Part shown: positions 61,565 to 64,000 of the stretch, piece by piece
Position numbering within the stretch: the stretch's first letter is position 1
How the letters are laid out: each line of letters starts with the position of its first letter
DNA from: CBDFGT01 sp965247225
GTDB taxonomy: Bacteria > Pseudomonadota > Alphaproteobacteria > Rhizobiales > Rhizobiaceae
Length of the DNA: 64,000 bases
Direction of reading: 5' to 3'
NCBI GenBank assembly: GCA_965247225.1
Contig: CBDFGT010000017.1
Span: forward strand, 1 to 64,000
Position numbers and translations under genes: made by a program
The notes under the pieces: generated by a model
Database searches by the model: none
Seen by the model: only the letters and a program-made list of their open reading frames with translations
What the model was told of the DNA's origin: nothing

Positions 61565-62197
61565 ATGCCGCATTCCAACATTGAAGAAAAAACCAGGCAG
61601 AGGGCGAAGACGCTGCGAAAGGACATGACCCGCGCAGAAATTGCCATGTGGTCGATGCTGCGAGACTTTCGTCCCTTTGGCGCACGGTTTCGCCGCGAAA
61701 CGCCCATCGGTGCCTACATCGCTGATTTTGCATGGCTCTCCGCAAAAACAGTCATTGAGGTAGATGGTGACAGCCATGCCACTTCTGGCGGGATCTGGCA
61801 CGACCGCGTTCGCGACCGCTTCATGCAATCGCAAGGGTTTACTGTCTTGCGGTTTGACAATGATCAGGTGCTCGATGGTCCGGACTTCGTGTTTCTGACG
61901 ATAGAGAAACATATTCGTCCTTTCCTGAAAAAGACGCTTGGAAATGAAGATTATGAAACAGACTCGCCATTTCTGCCGGAAAGTCGAAAAAACCTCGTAA
62001 TTTCAAAGGCTTTGAAGGACAGTATTGAATCTCTTGTTCATCTGCGGCTGGATATGCTCAAAGGTGGAAATAGCAAGGACGCTGAAAAAATCCGCAATGA
62101 TCTTTTGGTTAAGGGAGTTCGCCTAACGGATTCAAAAGATTCAGAAACCGGAATGCCAACCACCGCATGGGAATTGGTCAAAGGAAAGAGAATATGA
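61565..62197 (+). CDS. DUF559 endonuclease-like protein with CysS-like C-terminal tail
   Basis: 210 residues. Residues 1-120 are a DUF559/Vsr-like PD-(D/E)xK domain (RAEIAMWSMLRDFRPFGARF, RRETPIGAYIADFAW, KTVIEVDGDSHAT, VLRFDNDQVL). After a linker, residues about 158-208 (LRLDMLKGGNSKDAEKIRND, LVKGVRLTDSKDSETG, TAWEL) align with the last 50 residues of the CysS just upstream (LEMLKAKNFAGADRIRDELL, GIQLKDGKDPVTGE, TTWEV), at about 40 percent identity by eye. The tail DNA is AT-rich like the end of cysS. Stop overlaps the next ATG. Confidence 0.8.
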   Translation: MPHSNIEEKTRQRAKTLRKDMTRAEIAMWSMLRDFRPFGARFRRETPIGAYIADFAWLSAKTVIEVDGDSHATSGGIWHDRVRDRFMQSQGFTVLRFDNDQVLDGPDFVFLTIEKHIRPFLKKTLGNEDYETDSPFLPESRKNLVISKALKDSIESLVHLRLDMLKGGNSKDAEKIRNDLLVKGVRLTDSKDSETGMPTTAWELVKGKRI

Positions 62198-62682
62198 CCG
62201 CTGAACCAACCTGTTCCGGCGGCTGCCAGTGTGGCGCGGTGCGTTTTCGGGTGCGCGGCATATTGTCGGATGCCTCCATTTGCCATTGCCGCATGTGCCA
62301 GAAGGCCTTTGGGAATTATTTTGCGCCGCTGGTAAACACGAAAGATGCCGGTCTGACATGGACGCGGGGCAGGCCGAAATATTTCCGCTCGTCGAATGTG
62401 GTTCAGCGCGGATTTTGTGAAAATTGCGGCACAACCCTGACCTATGAGGCACCGGATGGTGTGGCGCTGGCGATTGGCGCGTTTGATGATCCGTCGCGTG
62501 TTGCGCCCATTGTGCAGTTCGGAACCGAGGCCAGGGTGCCGCAGTTCGAGACGCTCCACACCTTGCCCGGTCATGTGACCGGGGATGATATGGAAGCAGC
62601 GCCCTTTCTGGCAGAGATGGCCTCGCACCAGCATCCAGACCATGATACCGAAAATTGGCCATCGGAGAAACCGCATGACTGA
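62194..62682 (+). CDS. GFA family (glutathione-dependent formaldehyde-activating) zinc protein
   Basis: A 162-residue protein with zinc/thiol cysteines in GGCQCGAVRF, ICHCRMCQKAFG and FCENCGTTLTYE, the GFA fold. Probably binds glutathione adducts or zinc; precise reaction unknown. ATGA overlap with the DUF559 gene, 8-base overlap with the next gene: a tight operon. Confidence 0.9.
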   Translation: MTAEPTCSGGCQCGAVRFRVRGILSDASICHCRMCQKAFGNYFAPLVNTKDAGLTWTRGRPKYFRSSNVVQRGFCENCGTTLTYEAPDGVALAIGAFDDPSRVAPIVQFGTEARVPQFETLHTLPGHVTGDDMEAAPFLAEMASHQHPDHDTENWPSEKPHD

Positions 62683-63643
62683 CCTCAGAACCCTTTACCC
62701 CGAAATCGAACCCTGTGGCTCCGGCTTTCTGGACACAGGCGACGGCCACCGTATCTATTGGGAACGCTCCGGTACGAAGGGCGCAAAGCCTGCCGTGTTC
62801 CTGCATGGTGGCCCGGGCGGCGGATTTTCGCCCGCCCACCGGCGGCTGTTTGATCCAAAGCTCTATGACGTGATGCTGTTCGACCAGCGCGGTTGCGGCA
62901 GGTCCACGCCCAATGCCTCGCTCGACAACAACACGACCTGGCATCTGGTCGCCGATATCGAGCGGCTGCGGGAAATGATGGGTGTTGAAAAATGGCAGGT
63001 GTTCGGCGGTTCCTGGGGCTCCACACTGGCGCTGGCCTATGCGCAAACGCATCCCGACCGTGTGAGCGAACTGATCGTGCGCGGCATTTACACGCTGACA
63101 AAGGCCGAACTGGACTGGTACTACCAGTTTGGAGTCTCGCAAATGTTCCCGGACAAGTGGGAGCGCTTTGTGGCACCGATCCCGGTCGAGGAGCGTGGTG
63201 CGATGATGGCGGCCTATCGCAAGCGGCTCACAAGCGAGGACCGCAAGGTTCAGATCGAGGCGGCGCGTGCCTGGAGCCTGTGGGAAGGCGAGACGATCAC
63301 CCTGCTTCCCGAGCCATCGACCAGTGACAAGTTTGGCGAGGATGATTTCGCCCTTGCCTTTGCCCGCATCGAGAACCACTATTTCGTGCATGCCGGCTGG
63401 ATGGAGGAAGGCCAGCTGCTGCGCGACGCCTGCAAGCTGAAAGACATTCCCGGCACCATTGTTCATGGCCGCTATGATATGCCATGCCCGGCCCACTATG
63501 CCTGGGCGCTGCACAAGGCCTGGCCGAAGGCCGATTTCCGCCTGGTCGAAGGGGCAGGCCATGCCTATTCCGAGCCGGGCATTCTCGATCAGCTCATTCG
63601 CGCCACAGACACATTTGCTGGCAAAAGCACGACACAACCCTGA
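62675..63643 (+). CDS. pip: Prolyl aminopeptidase (proline iminopeptidase)
   Basis: A 322-residue alpha/beta hydrolase, S33 family. AVFLHGGPGGGFSPAHRRLF (oxyanion HGGPG), FDQRGCGRSTPN, nucleophile GGSWGS (Ser near 110), Asp in GRYDMPCP and His in GAGHAYSEPG. Removes N-terminal proline from peptides. Start 62675 (MTDLRTLYP). Confidence 0.95.
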   Translation: MTDLRTLYPEIEPCGSGFLDTGDGHRIYWERSGTKGAKPAVFLHGGPGGGFSPAHRRLFDPKLYDVMLFDQRGCGRSTPNASLDNNTTWHLVADIERLREMMGVEKWQVFGGSWGSTLALAYAQTHPDRVSELIVRGIYTLTKAELDWYYQFGVSQMFPDKWERFVAPIPVEERGAMMAAYRKRLTSEDRKVQIEAARAWSLWEGETITLLPEPSTSDKFGEDDFALAFARIENHYFVHAGWMEEGQLLRDACKLKDIPGTIVHGRYDMPCPAHYAWALHKAWPKADFRLVEGAGHAYSEPGILDQLIRATDTFAGKSTTQP

Positions 63644-63659
63644 AGACAGGAGCAGAACC

Positions 63660-64000
63660 ATGTTTGACCATACAGGTATCAGCGTTTCCGATTTTGAAGC
63701 CGCAAAAACGTTTTACGACAAGGCATTGGCACCTCTTGGTGCGTCCTTGTTGATGGTGGTTCCGCCCGAGCATACCAATGGTGTTGCGGTCGGTGGCTAT
63801 GGCAAGGACCGTCCGATGTTCTGGCTGCATGAAGGAGAAAGGCAGACCCCGCCGGTCCATGTGGCCTTTTCGGCAGAAAGCCGCAGCGCGGTCGATGCCT
63901 TTTATGCCTCGGCCATCGCCGCAGGCGGAACGGACAATGGCGCACCGGGCATCAGGGCGCATTATCATCCGACCTATTACGGGGCATTTGTGCTCGATCC
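63660..64000 (+). CDS. VOC family (glyoxalase/bleomycin resistance) protein, cut by window edge
   Basis: The reading from ATG 63660 stays open to the edge: MFDHTGISVSDFEAAKTFYD, LAPLGASLLMVVPPEHTN, RPMFWLHEGE, VHVAFSAESRSAVDAFYASA, HPTYYGAFVLD. This is a single VOC domain with metal-ligand His/Glu positions; only about a few residues are missing. Function unknown. GAGCAG precedes the start; same strand as pip, 16 bp apart. Confidence 0.88.
   Translation, partial: MFDHTGISVSDFEAAKTFYDKALAPLGASLLMVVPPEHTNGVAVGGYGKDRPMFWLHEGERQTPPVHVAFSAESRSAVDAFYASAIAAGGTDNGAPGIRAHYHPTYYGAFVLD

Overview
The window looks like a chromosome segment of an alphaproteobacterium of the order Hyphomicrobiales (Rhizobiales), probably near the Brucella/Ochrobactrum side. 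This rests on gene order and content: tRNA-Ser(CGA)-rplU-rpmA-GNAT pair, dapA-smpB, rpoZ-rsh-acpS-lepB-rnc-era...recO, the neighbouring Nudix/TIGR02301/SRAP genes, and palindromic intergenic repeats of the kind scattered through rhizobial genomes. These assignments come from reading the translations and from recalled family knowledge; no database search was run.

Layout. 0-2.6 kb: a cut-off HD-domain gene, an aldo/keto reductase and a PcaD-like hydrolase. 2.6-5.3 kb: a 2.4-kb segment (ModE-like regulator, orphan modA with two palindromic operators, a DUF6481 gene and a cold-shock gene) enclosed by two inverted copies of a 169-bp double-hairpin repeat. 5.3-12.8 kb: a catabolic/uptake cluster (mannitol-dehydrogenase family enzyme, Asp/Glu/hydantoin racemase, two permeases, Tat-exported binding protein, ATPase) facing a divergent GntR regulator. 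12.8-18.2 kb: a GC-rich region ending at the 3' end of tRNA-Ser, with MarR/SRPBCC, a dead IS481-type transposase, a Crp-SDR-membrane protein operon and long non-coding stretches. 18.2-31.1 kb: ribosomal proteins, acetyltransferases, selO, a GNAT/DUF1778 toxin-antitoxin pair, desaturase, slt, dapA, smpB, NYN protein and rpoZ.

31-44 kb: the stringent-response and rnc-era-recO housekeeping block. Here rsh, the DUF2062 gene, lepB and era all carry frameshifts in otherwise well conserved sequence, which looks more like sequence error than gene death. Between era and recO, usually neighbours, sits a 5.5-kb accessory insert: an unrecognised two-gene module (37758-39402), tex, a DUF433/DUF5615 pair and a BrnT/BrnA pair.

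44-64 kb: HD hydrolase, MOSC protein, MFS carrier, a GT2/GtrA plus GT39 glycosyltransferase pair, a second MITE-like element, a tightly overlapped ygfZ-HD-phosphatase-NrtR-like operon with a 15-bp minisatellite, exported proteins, Nudix and SRAP genes, ParDE, a LysE exporter, cysS, and a DUF559 endonuclease-like protein whose C-terminus resembles the end of CysS. In all, four toxin-antitoxin type pairs lie in 64 kb. The best candidate for something undescribed is the two-gene module after era; the DUF559-CysS tail fusion is second.
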